The notes below the pieces were generated by a model. The model ran no database searches, was not told the origin of the DNA, and worked only from the letters and a program-made list of their open reading frames with translations. A stretch of DNA of 53,543 bases from Desulfobacterales bacterium (GTDB lineage: Bacteria; Desulfobacterota; Desulfobacteria; Desulfobacterales; JADGBH01): positions 1 to 53,543 of the forward strand of contig JADGBH010000026.1 in NCBI GenBank assembly GCA_015231595.1, read 5' to 3'. Position numbers and translations under genes: made by a program. Shown here piece after piece: positions 43,031 to 51,493 of this stretch; the first letter of the stretch is position 1; the number at the start of each line of letters is the position of its first letter.

Positions 43031-45652
43031 TTAAATCTTGTTTGCTTTATTTTGAAGCTCATTTAAAATATTTAAAGCCTCAAGTGGCGTAATAGCTAAA
43101 ACATCAATATCTTTAAGTTGTTCAACTATAATTTGTTCTTTTGCTGAAAATAAACTTAGTTGAATTTCTTTTTTATTAATAGAATCATCAGTAGCCTTAG
43201 AATTTAGTGAATCTCTTAAATCGTCCTTTTTTTCTATTTTAAAAAGAATTTGCTTTGCCCTATTTATCACTTTTTTAGGCATTCCTGCAAGTCTTGCAAC
43301 TTGAATACCATAACTCTTATTTGTTCCGCCTTCAATTAGCTTTCTTAAAAATACGATTTCATCATTTATTTCCCTAACAGCTATGTTAAAGTTTTTTACT
43401 CTTGCTTTTTTACCTTCAAGCTCTGTAAGTTCGTGATAATGGGTTGCAAAAAGAGTTTTAACTCCTTTTGATTTTAAATCATGTAGATATTCTGCAACAG
43501 CCCAAGCAATGCTCATTCCATCAAAAGTACTGGTTCCCCTTCCAATTTCATCAATAATGACAAGGCTTTGACTTGTAGCGTTATTTAATATGTTAGCGGT
43601 TTCTTCCATTTCTACCATAAAAGTGCTTTGTCCATGGGATAAATTATCAAGAGCACCTACTCTTGTAAAAATTCTATCTGTAAGACTGATTGAAGCTTTT
43701 TTTGCCGGAACAAACGAGCCTATATGTGATAAAAGAACTATTAAAGCTGTTTGTCTCAATATAGTTGATTTTCCAGCCATATTTGGTCCGGTGATTATTA
43801 TAATCTGATTTTCGACATTATCAAGTTTTATACCGTTAGGGACAAAGCGCTCAGCAGTTATCATTTTTTCAACCACAGGATGACGGCCTTCTTCAATTAT
43901 AATTTCTCCATTTGTAGTAATTTCAGGTTTTGAATAATCATTTAAAGCGGCTGTTTCAGAAAGGGATAAAAGGCAGTCTATATTTGCTAAAAAACTTGCT
44001 ACAGATAATATATCACTGCTGTATTTTAAAACTTCTTTCCGAATATTTGTGAATATCTCATATTCAAGAGCGATTCTTTTTTCTTCTGCTCCAAGCACTT
44101 TTGATTCAAATTTTTTCAATTCATCCGTGATATATCTTTCTGCATTTACAAGGGTTTGCTTCCTGACATAATGATGGGGAACGAGCTTTGATTGACCCTT
44201 TGAAACTTCTATATAATATCCAAAAACTTTATTATATCTTACTTTTAATGTGTTAATTCCTGTTTTTTCCCGTTCTTGAATCTCTAATTTTGCTAAATAA
44301 ATTTTGCTGTCTTGGGATATTTGTATTAATTCGTCTAATTCATTGCTACAACCACTTTTTATTATGCCGCCTTCATTAAGACAAGGTGGAGCATCTTCCC
44401 TAATAACGCTTTCTATTAAATTAGATACTTCTTCTAAACCATTAAGATTTATATCAAATTTGTAAAGGACCGAATTAAAATTTAAAATCTCAGAAAAAAT
44501 TTCGGGTAATTTTTTTAAAGAATTTTTTAGGGATATAAGGTCACGCCCATTAGATTGATTCATTGATATTCTGCTTAATAGTCGTTCCATGTCTGATATT
44601 GATTTTAAACTGTTTCGTATATTTTTTCTGGATTGGCTTTTATTTAATGCTTCTTCAATAGCATCTAATCTTTCTTGAATATTTTGTTTATAGCGAAGAG
44701 GATATCTCATCCATTTTTTTATAAGCCTTGCGCCAAGGGAAGTTACTGTTTGGTCAATAAAATCAATAAGAGTACCTTGCCTTGACCCTGAACGAAGATT
44801 TGCAATTAGTTCCAAATTTTTACAGGTCAAGTCGTCTATTATTAAATAATTATCTAAAAAATATGTTTCTATTCCTTTTAAATGCTCGATTTGTTGTTTT
44901 TGGGTTTCAATAACGTAATTAATAAGGGCGGCTGCCGCGCTTATACCTGCTTTTAAATTTTCACATCCAAATCCTTCAAGAGAACGTGTTTTAAAATGTT
45001 CAATAATAAGTTCTCTTCCTTTAGCTATATCAAAATAAAAATCCGATAAATAGCCTATTCTTTTTTCAGAAAATATTTTTATAATATTTAAGATCCTTGA
45101 ATCAGCTTTTAAAGATTCAGGGATAAGAATTTCATTAGGAGCTATCCTTGCTGCTTCATCGATAATGGCTTTAATATCACTTGACTCAGTAAGTCTAAAT
45201 TCTCCTGTTGATATGTCTAAATATGAAATTCCTAAGGCATTATTGAAAGAACTAATGGACATAATATAGTTATTAGTTTTTTCATCAAGTAAACTCCCAT
45301 CTAATATCATGCCTGGAGTTACAATTTTTATTACTTCTCTTTTTACAAGACCTTTTGCTTCAGCAGCGTCTTCAACTTGTTCACACACAGCAACTTTATA
45401 ACCACTATTTACAAGCTTACCTATATAGTTATCAGCCGCCCTTGCTGGGACTCCACACATGGGTATAGGAATATTATCACTTTTATTTCTCGATGTTAAA
45501 GCTATATCAAGAACTTTTGACGCAGTAACTGCATCATCAAAGAACATTTCAAAAAAATCCCCCATTCTATAAAAAAGGATAGAATCCAAATGATTTTCCT
45601 TTATAGAAAGATATTGTTTTATCATAGGGGTTTCTTTTGCTACTTCCACCAT
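43031..45652 (-). CDS. mutS: DNA mismatch repair protein MutS
   Basis: 873 residues, a typical MutS length. The mismatch-reading motif GDFFEMF (in FYRMGDFFEMFFDDA) and the connector and clamp regions are present. Walker A GPNMAGKSTILRQ lies near 620. Walker B SLVIIDEIGRGTS and the helix-turn-helix (FATHYHELTELEG) follow. The C-terminal dimerisation tail is short. It recognises base mispairs and starts repair. An in-frame start at ATG 45652 has AGGG upstream. It follows a LapA-like gene and precedes the amidase gene by 9 bp. Confidence 0.98.
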   Translation of the reverse strand: MVEVAKETPMIKQYLSIKENHLDSILFYRMGDFFEMFFDDAVTASKVLDIALTSRNKSDNIPIPMCGVPARAADNYIGKLVNSGYKVAVCEQVEDAAEAKGLVKREVIKIVTPGMILDGSLLDEKTNNYIMSISSFNNALGISYLDISTGEFRLTESSDIKAIIDEAARIAPNEILIPESLKADSRILNIIKIFSEKRIGYLSDFYFDIAKGRELIIEHFKTRSLEGFGCENLKAGISAAAALINYVIETQKQQIEHLKGIETYFLDNYLIIDDLTCKNLELIANLRSGSRQGTLIDFIDQTVTSLGARLIKKWMRYPLRYKQNIQERLDAIEEALNKSQSRKNIRNSLKSISDMERLLSRISMNQSNGRDLISLKNSLKKLPEIFSEILNFNSVLYKFDINLNGLEEVSNLIESVIREDAPPCLNEGGIIKSGCSNELDELIQISQDSKIYLAKLEIQEREKTGINTLKVRYNKVFGYYIEVSKGQSKLVPHHYVRKQTLVNAERYITDELKKFESKVLGAEEKRIALEYEIFTNIRKEVLKYSSDILSVASFLANIDCLLSLSETAALNDYSKPEITTNGEIIIEEGRHPVVEKMITAERFVPNGIKLDNVENQIIIITGPNMAGKSTILRQTALIVLLSHIGSFVPAKKASISLTDRIFTRVGALDNLSHGQSTFMVEMEETANILNNATSQSLVIIDEIGRGTSTFDGMSIAWAVAEYLHDLKSKGVKTLFATHYHELTELEGKKARVKNFNIAVREINDEIVFLRKLIEGGTNKSYGIQVARLAGMPKKVINRAKQILFKIEKKDDLRDSLNSKATDDSINKKEIQLSLFSAKEQIIVEQLKDIDVLAITPLEALNILNELQNKANKI

Positions 45653-45687
45653 GTTTTCATTCCCTGAATATAAAAATTCTAATTGAT

Positions 45688-46059
45688 TTAATCATCCACA
45701 TCGGATTCGAATTTTTCAGATTTTCCACTCTTAGTTTTTTTTAAGTCTTCTACTTCGCTTTCAAGGGCTGTGATTGATTCTAAACTCGAATTTACAGTAT
45801 CTGAGAGTGCTTTTATCGTTTTTCTATTTTTAATTTTTTCAATTAAAGTAAGTAAATATGCTATTAAATAACCAAGTATAAAAATAACTATGAATAAAGC
45901 TGCTATAGGCAAAGGAGATGTTGTATATTTTATAATCAAAATATTTATTGAAATTGCCTGTTTAGCCAAAAAGAATGAGCTGTTTTGGGAAATTATCAAT
46001 AGAAATAAAAATGCTATAAAAACAAAAAATCCAAGTTTAATTTTAATGTTTTTTTTCAT
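45688..46059 (-). CDS. LapA-domain membrane protein (DUF1049-like)
   Basis: 123 residues from ATG 46059. The track's earlier start encodes SKGEYFP over what is really an AAAGGAG ribosome site, so the inner ATG is used. It has two membrane helices (about 8-28 and 48-72), an NRKTIKALSDT coiled coil and an acidic tail. The two-helix pattern with a cytoplasmic coiled coil matches LapA/YciS proteins, which in E. coli help assemble lipopolysaccharide with LapB. No LapB homologue was recognised nearby. The gene lies 35 bp ahead of mutS. Assignment is by architecture. Confidence 0.7.
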   Translation of the reverse strand: MKKNIKIKLGFFVFIAFLFLLIISQNSSFFLAKQAISINILIIKYTTSPLPIAALFIVIFILGYLIAYLLTLIEKIKNRKTIKALSDTVNSSLESITALESEVEDLKKTKSGKSEKFESDVDD

Positions 46060-46159
46060 AGGAAAATATTCTCCTTTAGACATAGTTTAATGTAAAGCGG
46101 AAATAATTTTTTTATTATTATGACAAATTAAACCTATTTCAAACATTTTATTTTATCAA

Positions 46160-46888
46160 CTAAGAAATAGGCACAATTTCAATTTCACCCCATGCGCCTA
46201 CTTTATCATCCATGATTATTAAGACTCCAGATATATTTAAGATTTGTTTACCAAATCCTATAGCATTACTAATATCTGATTTTTTTTTAACCTGATTGCA
46301 AATAGCTGTTGCTGCAGCATCAGCCATAGGGCAAGATTTTGATATTACACAGACAGCATCAGCGTTTCCAAATGAAAGTGAATGCCCTACAGTTCCTGAA
46401 GATGTACACACAGATATTGGGTTATTATTAGGATTTATCTTTATTCCAATCTTCATGCTAAGGGGAGACATGCCAGCATATACTCCAAGGATGATTTCAT
46501 CATGGGTTTTAATAAAGATATCCCCTCCATTTTCAATTATTACTTCATTTGATTTTTTCAACAAATCCATCCCCACATATTGGGCTACAGCCCCAGCAAC
46601 AGCAGCCATTGGCCCTACACCTGCTTTAAACCCACAAACAGCCATGTCTTTAATTATAGCTGGTTCTATTCCATCAACAATCCAAGGCTCTAATGTAGTT
46701 GCAAACTTAGGATATCTTTTAATGTAATTTTCTATATAACCCCTGTATTCTGAAACACTTCTTATTGCTAACTCTTCAAGGGGGATTTCTGTTTGAACTA
46801 ATAAATCAGTTTCTTTTACGAGAACCCTAAAGGAATAAAGTCCTTTTTTGTAAACATTATTTCTATATTTTCGAGGCTGATGATTCAT
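46160..46888 (-). CDS. UPF0280 family protein (ApbE-like)
   Basis: 242 residues. Blocks GIEPAIIKDMAVCGFKAGVGPM, NEVIIENGGDIFI and AWGEIEI recall UPF0280, a family distantly related to ApbE flavin transferases. SSGTVGHSLSFG and GNADAVCVIS are also family-like. No periplasmic signal is seen, so the flavin-transfer role of ApbE is not implied. It is 6 bp after the dGTPase gene, and no good ribosome site is visible, so translation probably continues by coupling. Function is unknown. Confidence 0.85.
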   Translation of the reverse strand: MNHQPRKYRNNVYKKGLYSFRVLVKETDLLVQTEIPLEELAIRSVSEYRGYIENYIKRYPKFATTLEPWIVDGIEPAIIKDMAVCGFKAGVGPMAAVAGAVAQYVGMDLLKKSNEVIIENGGDIFIKTHDEIILGVYAGMSPLSMKIGIKINPNNNPISVCTSSGTVGHSLSFGNADAVCVISKSCPMADAAATAICNQVKKKSDISNAIGFGKQILNISGVLIIMDDKVGAWGEIEIVPIS

Positions 46889-46894
46889 GGATAT

Positions 46895-48070
46895 TTAACT
46901 AAATGAAACAGGCTTAGGCCTCAATGATTCTGGAGCTTGCCTAAGGAAATATTGGTCAGTCATACTTGAAATAAAGTCCCTTACAATTTCACTTTCTTTG
47001 TATTTTTCTCTATATGTTTCTGACATTGAGTCCAAAAAATTTTTAAATATAACTGATGATTTATTATTATCTTTAATATCATTAATATATTTTTCAAAAA
47101 GAAAAGAAAAAATTTTTTTTATCGATGCTATATGGGATTTAATTTTAGGATTTAAATAAATTTGTTCATAATTAAAATCTTTAAGTATTTTTAATGATTT
47201 TCCAACTTCAGAACTAAAAGAAATATAGGGCTTTTGAACACTATTTATAATTACATCTGTAACAAGGCTATATACTATGGTGCCATTTGTATTTCCAAAA
47301 ACATCTGTAGAAATTTTGGGTATATCTGACCTTTTAATGAGATTAAGTCTTATGGCATCTTCAATATCTCTACCAATATAACTTATTGTGTCAGCAAACC
47401 TTACAACACAGCCTTCAAGCGTCATAGGAACTATCTTCATTGTAGGATCGTTTTTTATATTTACCATATCTTTTTCAATGGATTCAAAGGATTTATCTTT
47501 ATCTGGAGCTAATATTTCTTCATGGATTTCGCCATTATGGCATAGAATTCCGTCAAGGGTTTGAACACAAAGATTAAGTCCTTCGCCTTTGCCCTCAATC
47601 TTGTCTAAAAAATTTACACTTTGAACATTATGGCAAAAACGACCTATTCCCATTGAAACACATATTTCAGATAATATTTTTTCTCCATCATGTCCAAATG
47701 GAGTATGCCCAATATCATGACCAATTGCTATAGCTTCTATTAAATCTTCATTTAAGCCTAAAAAGCGACCTATAGTTCTTGCTATTTTGGAAGCAAGCTG
47801 AACATGGAGAACTCTATGGGTTATATGATCATTTTGAATAAGGGAAAAGACCTGTGTTTTATCAATATATCTTGAATATGCCAATGAATGAAGAATTCTA
47901 TCAGCATCAATTGCAAAATTCTGTCTATGGCCTGATTCAACCTTTTCTTCATGTAAACGTCTTAGTCCCCTTATACTCAAAGTTGCAAAGGTGGATAATA
48001 TTCCAGATTCCCTATCATTAAGGCCAGATTTAATTATTTCAAGGATTTGCTTATTAAATTGTTTATTCAT
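46895..48070 (-). CDS. dGTP triphosphohydrolase-like HD-domain protein
   Basis: 391 residues, close to Dgt family length. HD-domain residues are seen in DHITHRVLHVQLAS and AIAIGHDIGHTPFGHDGE, followed by FADTISYIGRDIEDA, which carries the second metal-ligand Asp. The start RGLRRLHEEKVESGHRQNFAIDADRILHSLAYSRY is also typical. Dgt proteins hydrolyse dGTP to deoxyguanosine and triphosphate. The substrate of this branch is not certain. AGGGA precedes ATG 48070, and the left palindrome of element copy D begins only 16 bp upstream. Confidence 0.9.
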   Translation of the reverse strand: MNKQFNKQILEIIKSGLNDRESGILSTFATLSIRGLRRLHEEKVESGHRQNFAIDADRILHSLAYSRYIDKTQVFSLIQNDHITHRVLHVQLASKIARTIGRFLGLNEDLIEAIAIGHDIGHTPFGHDGEKILSEICVSMGIGRFCHNVQSVNFLDKIEGKGEGLNLCVQTLDGILCHNGEIHEEILAPDKDKSFESIEKDMVNIKNDPTMKIVPMTLEGCVVRFADTISYIGRDIEDAIRLNLIKRSDIPKISTDVFGNTNGTIVYSLVTDVIINSVQKPYISFSSEVGKSLKILKDFNYEQIYLNPKIKSHIASIKKIFSFLFEKYINDIKDNNKSSVIFKNFLDSMSETYREKYKESEIVRDFISSMTDQYFLRQAPESLRPKPVSFS

Positions 48071-48086
48071 AAAATCCCTATAAATT

Positions 48087-48184
48087 TATTGATAATATTA
48101 TCAATAGCGAGATATAAAATTCTCTATATTTAATATTTTTAGCCTTAGTCATATTTTAAAATTATTGACAATTATATCAATAAT
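48087..48184 (+). repeat. TTTAGCCTTAG element, copy D
   Basis: Left palindrome 48087-48106 is a perfect 20-bp one, TATTGATAAT/ATTATCAATA. The core ends in TATTTTTAGCCTTAG at 48134-48148. Right palindrome 48161-48184 is ATTATTGA-N8-TCAATAAT. Spacing from left palindrome to TAGCCTTAG matches copies B and C within a few bases. TAGCGA follows the left palindrome here and in copy B. It fills the whole 118-bp gap between dGTPase and the ATP-grasp gene. Confidence 0.75.
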
Positions 48185-48188
48185 AAAT

Positions 48189-49016
48189 TTATATTTGTCC
48201 TGTTTCAATTAAAGATTCCATAAAATTTATGTAATTAATGCCAGCTTGTCTGAATCCTTCCTTTCCGTATTTCATATTGGCTTCAAAAATATAGTAATTA
48301 TTATCATAGCAACAAATATCAATACCTACATCATTCCAGTTACATTTCTGAGCCGTGTAAAGGGCAATATCTATAGCCTTATCCGGCACTTTATCAAAAC
48401 TTATGCTACCTCCTACAGCAACATTAGTTCTAAATTCCCCTTTAGGTGCGATTCGAAAATATGCAAGAGCTACTTTTTTCCCAATTATTACAACCCTTAT
48501 ATCTCTGTCAATTTTTAAGTATTCCTGAATATAAGCGTTTTTAGCCAGACATAAATATTCTAAAAGATCATTTTCACTATTGATTAAATAAACTCCCCTT
48601 CCCATTGCTGAGCCTTTAGGAATTTTTGCAATAAATGGGAATTGAAAATATTCAAGTATTTTTTTCTTTTGACGTTCTCCATAAAATACCCTTGTTCGTG
48701 GGTGAGGGATACTGAGCAAATTAAACAATGCAGTTTGTTTTATTTTATCTTGCGCAAACAAGTACGTATGAAGGCTTGGAAATATAGGTTTACCCATAGC
48801 CGTAAAAATATCCGAATAAAATAAAGTCGGATAGTATATTTTTTCTGCCTCGTTAATAAGCTGAAGTTCATCTTTATTATAATCGCTAAAATTAGGATAA
48901 ACTCCCAATGTCAATACATTCGAGCATTCTTTTAGTCTTGCTTCTAAAGCAATTTTTGTTAACCCAAGTTTCAAGCCAAAATCATCCCGGAGGTTTAAGT
49001 GTAAAAATTGATTCAT
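48189..49016 (-). CDS. ATP-grasp (RimK-like) ligase of unknown substrate
   Basis: 276 residues from ATG 49016. An alternative TTG at 48974 (MKLGLTKIAL) would avoid a 35-bp overlap with the LolB-like gene. It has a preATP-grasp part (about 30-85) with PYPTLFYSDIF-type strands. The ATP-grasp core has PFIAKIPKGSAMGRGVYLI, IQEYLKIDRDIRVVIIG, and metal-binding block DVGIDICCYDNNYYIFEANMK with the E-x-N pair. These resemble RimK/glutathione synthase-type carboxylate-amine ligases. The substrate is unknown. It lies at the end of the rpoH operon. Confidence 0.82.
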   Translation of the reverse strand: MNQFLHLNLRDDFGLKLGLTKIALEARLKECSNVLTLGVYPNFSDYNKDELQLINEAEKIYYPTLFYSDIFTAMGKPIFPSLHTYLFAQDKIKQTALFNLLSIPHPRTRVFYGERQKKKILEYFQFPFIAKIPKGSAMGRGVYLINSENDLLEYLCLAKNAYIQEYLKIDRDIRVVIIGKKVALAYFRIAPKGEFRTNVAVGGSISFDKVPDKAIDIALYTAQKCNWNDVGIDICCYDNNYYIFEANMKYGKEGFRQAGINYINFMESLIETGQI

Positions 49017-49752
49017 CAATAGATATATTAATATATAATTTATAAATTTCTATTTCAAGCTCTCCGCTGTCACTTAAGATAAAAACTTTTGTTGGAACTA
49101 TGTAGCCATCTTGATTTTCCATTTTTTTAAATATGACGGAGTACAATATTTTTTTATTTGTAAAATACTCTATTTTATTTAAATTTGATTTTGTCTCATC
49201 AAGATAAATTTTTTGAACAATTCCCTTCCATTTTTTTTTTAATGTTAAAACATAGCCATTATCAATCTTTGATAAAATCCCAATATCATGGGGATATATA
49301 TAAGGTCTTGCTTCCAAAATTCCTATTAATTCATTGGATGAAATTGGAACATCAATAAATTTATCAAATCGAGTATTTCTTGAAAGTTTTTTAAAGGTAT
49401 AATTATTTCCATGGGATAAAAAATAAAGCGCTGTTTCATTAGAAGATAAACTAATAACTGGATGGCCTAAAGGATTTAATACTTCAATTCTAAGGCTTTC
49501 TTTTCCTGACGCAGCTAAAGCAATTCTATATGCAAGAAAATTCCCATTGCTATATAGCCTTATTTTCCCTAAACCTTTAAATGAAGTTAAATCGTGATTA
49601 ATATCAGCTAAATTTGATAAAACTATCTGGGCATCTTTATCATAAGGAAGGTCATATTCTTCTAATCCACACCATTTGTTAATATGACCGCAGCTTGTAA
49701 AAAATAAAAAAAAGAAGAAGATTCCAATGATAAAAAATTTATTATTAATCAT
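48982..49752 (-). CDS. outer-membrane-type lipoprotein, LolB-like (DUF4292)
   Basis: 256 residues with a lipoprotein signal (FFFFLFFTSCGH; Cys near 21). The body is beta-rich: FKGLGKIRLYSNGNFLAYRIALAA, then SLRIEVLNPLGHPVISLSS, matching DUF4292, a family with a LolB/LppX-like fold. LolB in gammaproteobacteria inserts lipoproteins in the outer membrane. This may be a distant counterpart. The next residue after the Cys is Gly, not Asp, consistent with outer-membrane sorting in the E. coli rule. It overlaps the TPR lipoprotein gene by 4 bp (ATGA, 49749-49752). Confidence 0.82.
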   Translation of the reverse strand: MINNKFFIIGIFFFFLFFTSCGHINKWCGLEEYDLPYDKDAQIVLSNLADINHDLTSFKGLGKIRLYSNGNFLAYRIALAASGKESLRIEVLNPLGHPVISLSSNETALYFLSHGNNYTFKKLSRNTRFDKFIDVPISSNELIGILEARPYIYPHDIGILSKIDNGYVLTLKKKWKGIVQKIYLDETKSNLNKIEYFTNKKILYSVIFKKMENQDGYIVPTKVFILSDSGELEIEIYKLYINISIDESIFTLKPPG

Positions 49753-51473
49753 TCAGTTTTGAACCCAGTTAATTCATGGATTTTTCTTTCAATTTCCGTT
49801 TTATCATCATCATCTTTGCTAAATTTTAAAGCTTCCTGATAATATTGTAATGCTTTATCTTTTTTATTGATTTTAAGGTAAGCATCTCCCATATGCTCAA
49901 ATATTATAGAATCATCAGTAATAAGCTTGACCGCATTTTCAAGAATTTCGACAGCCTCTTTAAACATCCCTTTTTTATAAAAAAGCCATCCTAAACTATC
50001 AGTAATATATCCATCATTTGGCTTATATTTTAAAGCTTTTCGTATAAGGTTTTCAGCTTCTTCAAAATTACTTTCTGAATCAACGTAAGTATATCCTAAA
50101 TAGTTCAATGCATTAGCATCGGTAGGATCAAGCTTTATTGCTCGTTGCATCGCTTCTATGCATTCTTGTTTTTTACCCATCTTGTCATATAAAACACCTA
50201 ATCTAAAAAATAATTTAGCGTTATCAGGCTCTATATCAAATCCTTTTTCTAAAACTTCAATGGCTTTTTCGTATTCTGTAATTTCTTCATATAAAGCACT
50301 AATATACAGAAAAAGTTCAATGTTTTCAGGATTTACAGTTAAAGCTTGATTTAATATTTCAATTGCTCCATTAAAATCACCCTCTTGATAATATGAATAT
50401 GAAATACCCATTATAGCTTTTTGATAAAATTCAGAATCTGGTTTTACCTGCTTAAAATGATGAATAGCCATTTTTTTATTTTTTGCATCTTCATAAGCTA
50501 TTCCTGTTACATAGTGTAAATATGAATTGTCAGGGCATCCTTTTAGGATCATTTCAAAAGCGATTGCAGTAGAATCAGCTTCTTTTTGGGTTACAAAATA
50601 TTCAATGGCTTTTTTTATAATATCTGGATTCTCTTCAATCCTTTCTCCTAATTTAAAAAAAATTTTTTCTGCATCTGTTTCCATATCATTTTTAAGGCAA
50701 AATACTCCAAACTCTATATTCGCTTGGATATAATCAGGATTATCTTTTAATATCTCTTTATACATTGATATTACTTTTTCGCTATATCCTTTAGCCTTGT
50801 ATATATTTAATAATTCTAGTTTAGCTTCGATTAAATCAGGCCTCATATCAATAACTTTTTTAAATTGTTTTTCAGCCTTATCAATCTCTCCTTTATTCAT
50901 AAGTAATTTCCCAAGGAGAAAATATCCTGTATATATATGAGGCGCAGCTTTAATAAGCCTTTCATAAACGTTTTCAGCTTTATTTAAATTGTTGCTTTCG
51001 TTGTAAACACTCGCAAGTATCAAATAAATATTATATTGGGAAGGATCTATTTTCAGAACTTTCTCATATAATTTTGCAGCGTCATCGTATTCTTGTTTAT
51101 TATACTTTATCCCACCAAGGGTAATTAAAGATGCTATATCATTTGGACTTGATTTAAGGATTTGCTTAATTATTTTTTCCGAATTGTCCATATCTTTATT
51201 TTTAAGATATAAAGATACTAATTCTTTTTTTAAATAAATAGACTCCTTATCGTATTTGATAGCTTCTTTAAGGTATAAAATCGATTTATCAATATTCCCT
51301 TTTTTAGAGCTTAGCTGCGCTTCAAGAAAGTTGTAGTAAATATCGCTGTTCTGATATATTTTTGCTTCATCAGCTTGGTTTACTTCGTCATAAACTATGG
51401 GACCCATCTTTTTAGTTGCACTGCTGCAGGATAAAATAAAAATAAAAAAAATGATTAAATATTTACTTTTCAT
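49749..51473 (-). CDS. TPR-repeat lipoprotein
   Basis: 574 residues from ATG 51473 (MKSKYLIIFF). The 51479 ATG sits too near AGGAT. A signal with lipobox ILSC places the Cys near residue 16. The rest is about 14 TPR units, beginning IYYNFLEAQLSSKKGNIDKS and repeated to ALQYYQEALKFSKDD. Outer-membrane TPR lipoproteins act as assembly or scaffold factors. Conserved placement next to a LolB-like lipoprotein gene suggests a role in envelope or lipoprotein traffic. This is inference. It follows the rpoH gene 20 bp later. Confidence 0.9.
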   Translation of the reverse strand: MKSKYLIIFFIFILSCSSATKKMGPIVYDEVNQADEAKIYQNSDIYYNFLEAQLSSKKGNIDKSILYLKEAIKYDKESIYLKKELVSLYLKNKDMDNSEKIIKQILKSSPNDIASLITLGGIKYNKQEYDDAAKLYEKVLKIDPSQYNIYLILASVYNESNNLNKAENVYERLIKAAPHIYTGYFLLGKLLMNKGEIDKAEKQFKKVIDMRPDLIEAKLELLNIYKAKGYSEKVISMYKEILKDNPDYIQANIEFGVFCLKNDMETDAEKIFFKLGERIEENPDIIKKAIEYFVTQKEADSTAIAFEMILKGCPDNSYLHYVTGIAYEDAKNKKMAIHHFKQVKPDSEFYQKAIMGISYSYYQEGDFNGAIEILNQALTVNPENIELFLYISALYEEITEYEKAIEVLEKGFDIEPDNAKLFFRLGVLYDKMGKKQECIEAMQRAIKLDPTDANALNYLGYTYVDSESNFEEAENLIRKALKYKPNDGYITDSLGWLFYKKGMFKEAVEILENAVKLITDDSIIFEHMGDAYLKINKKDKALQYYQEALKFSKDDDDKTEIERKIHELTGFKTE

Positions 51474-51493
51474 AAGCATATCCTAAAAAAATT

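Noticed and set aside
43192..43200. TAGCCTTAG inside mutS as a sixth copy of the element
   Set aside because: It is in coding sequence, lacks the AATTSTATC and TATTTTT parts of the core and has no flanking palindromes.
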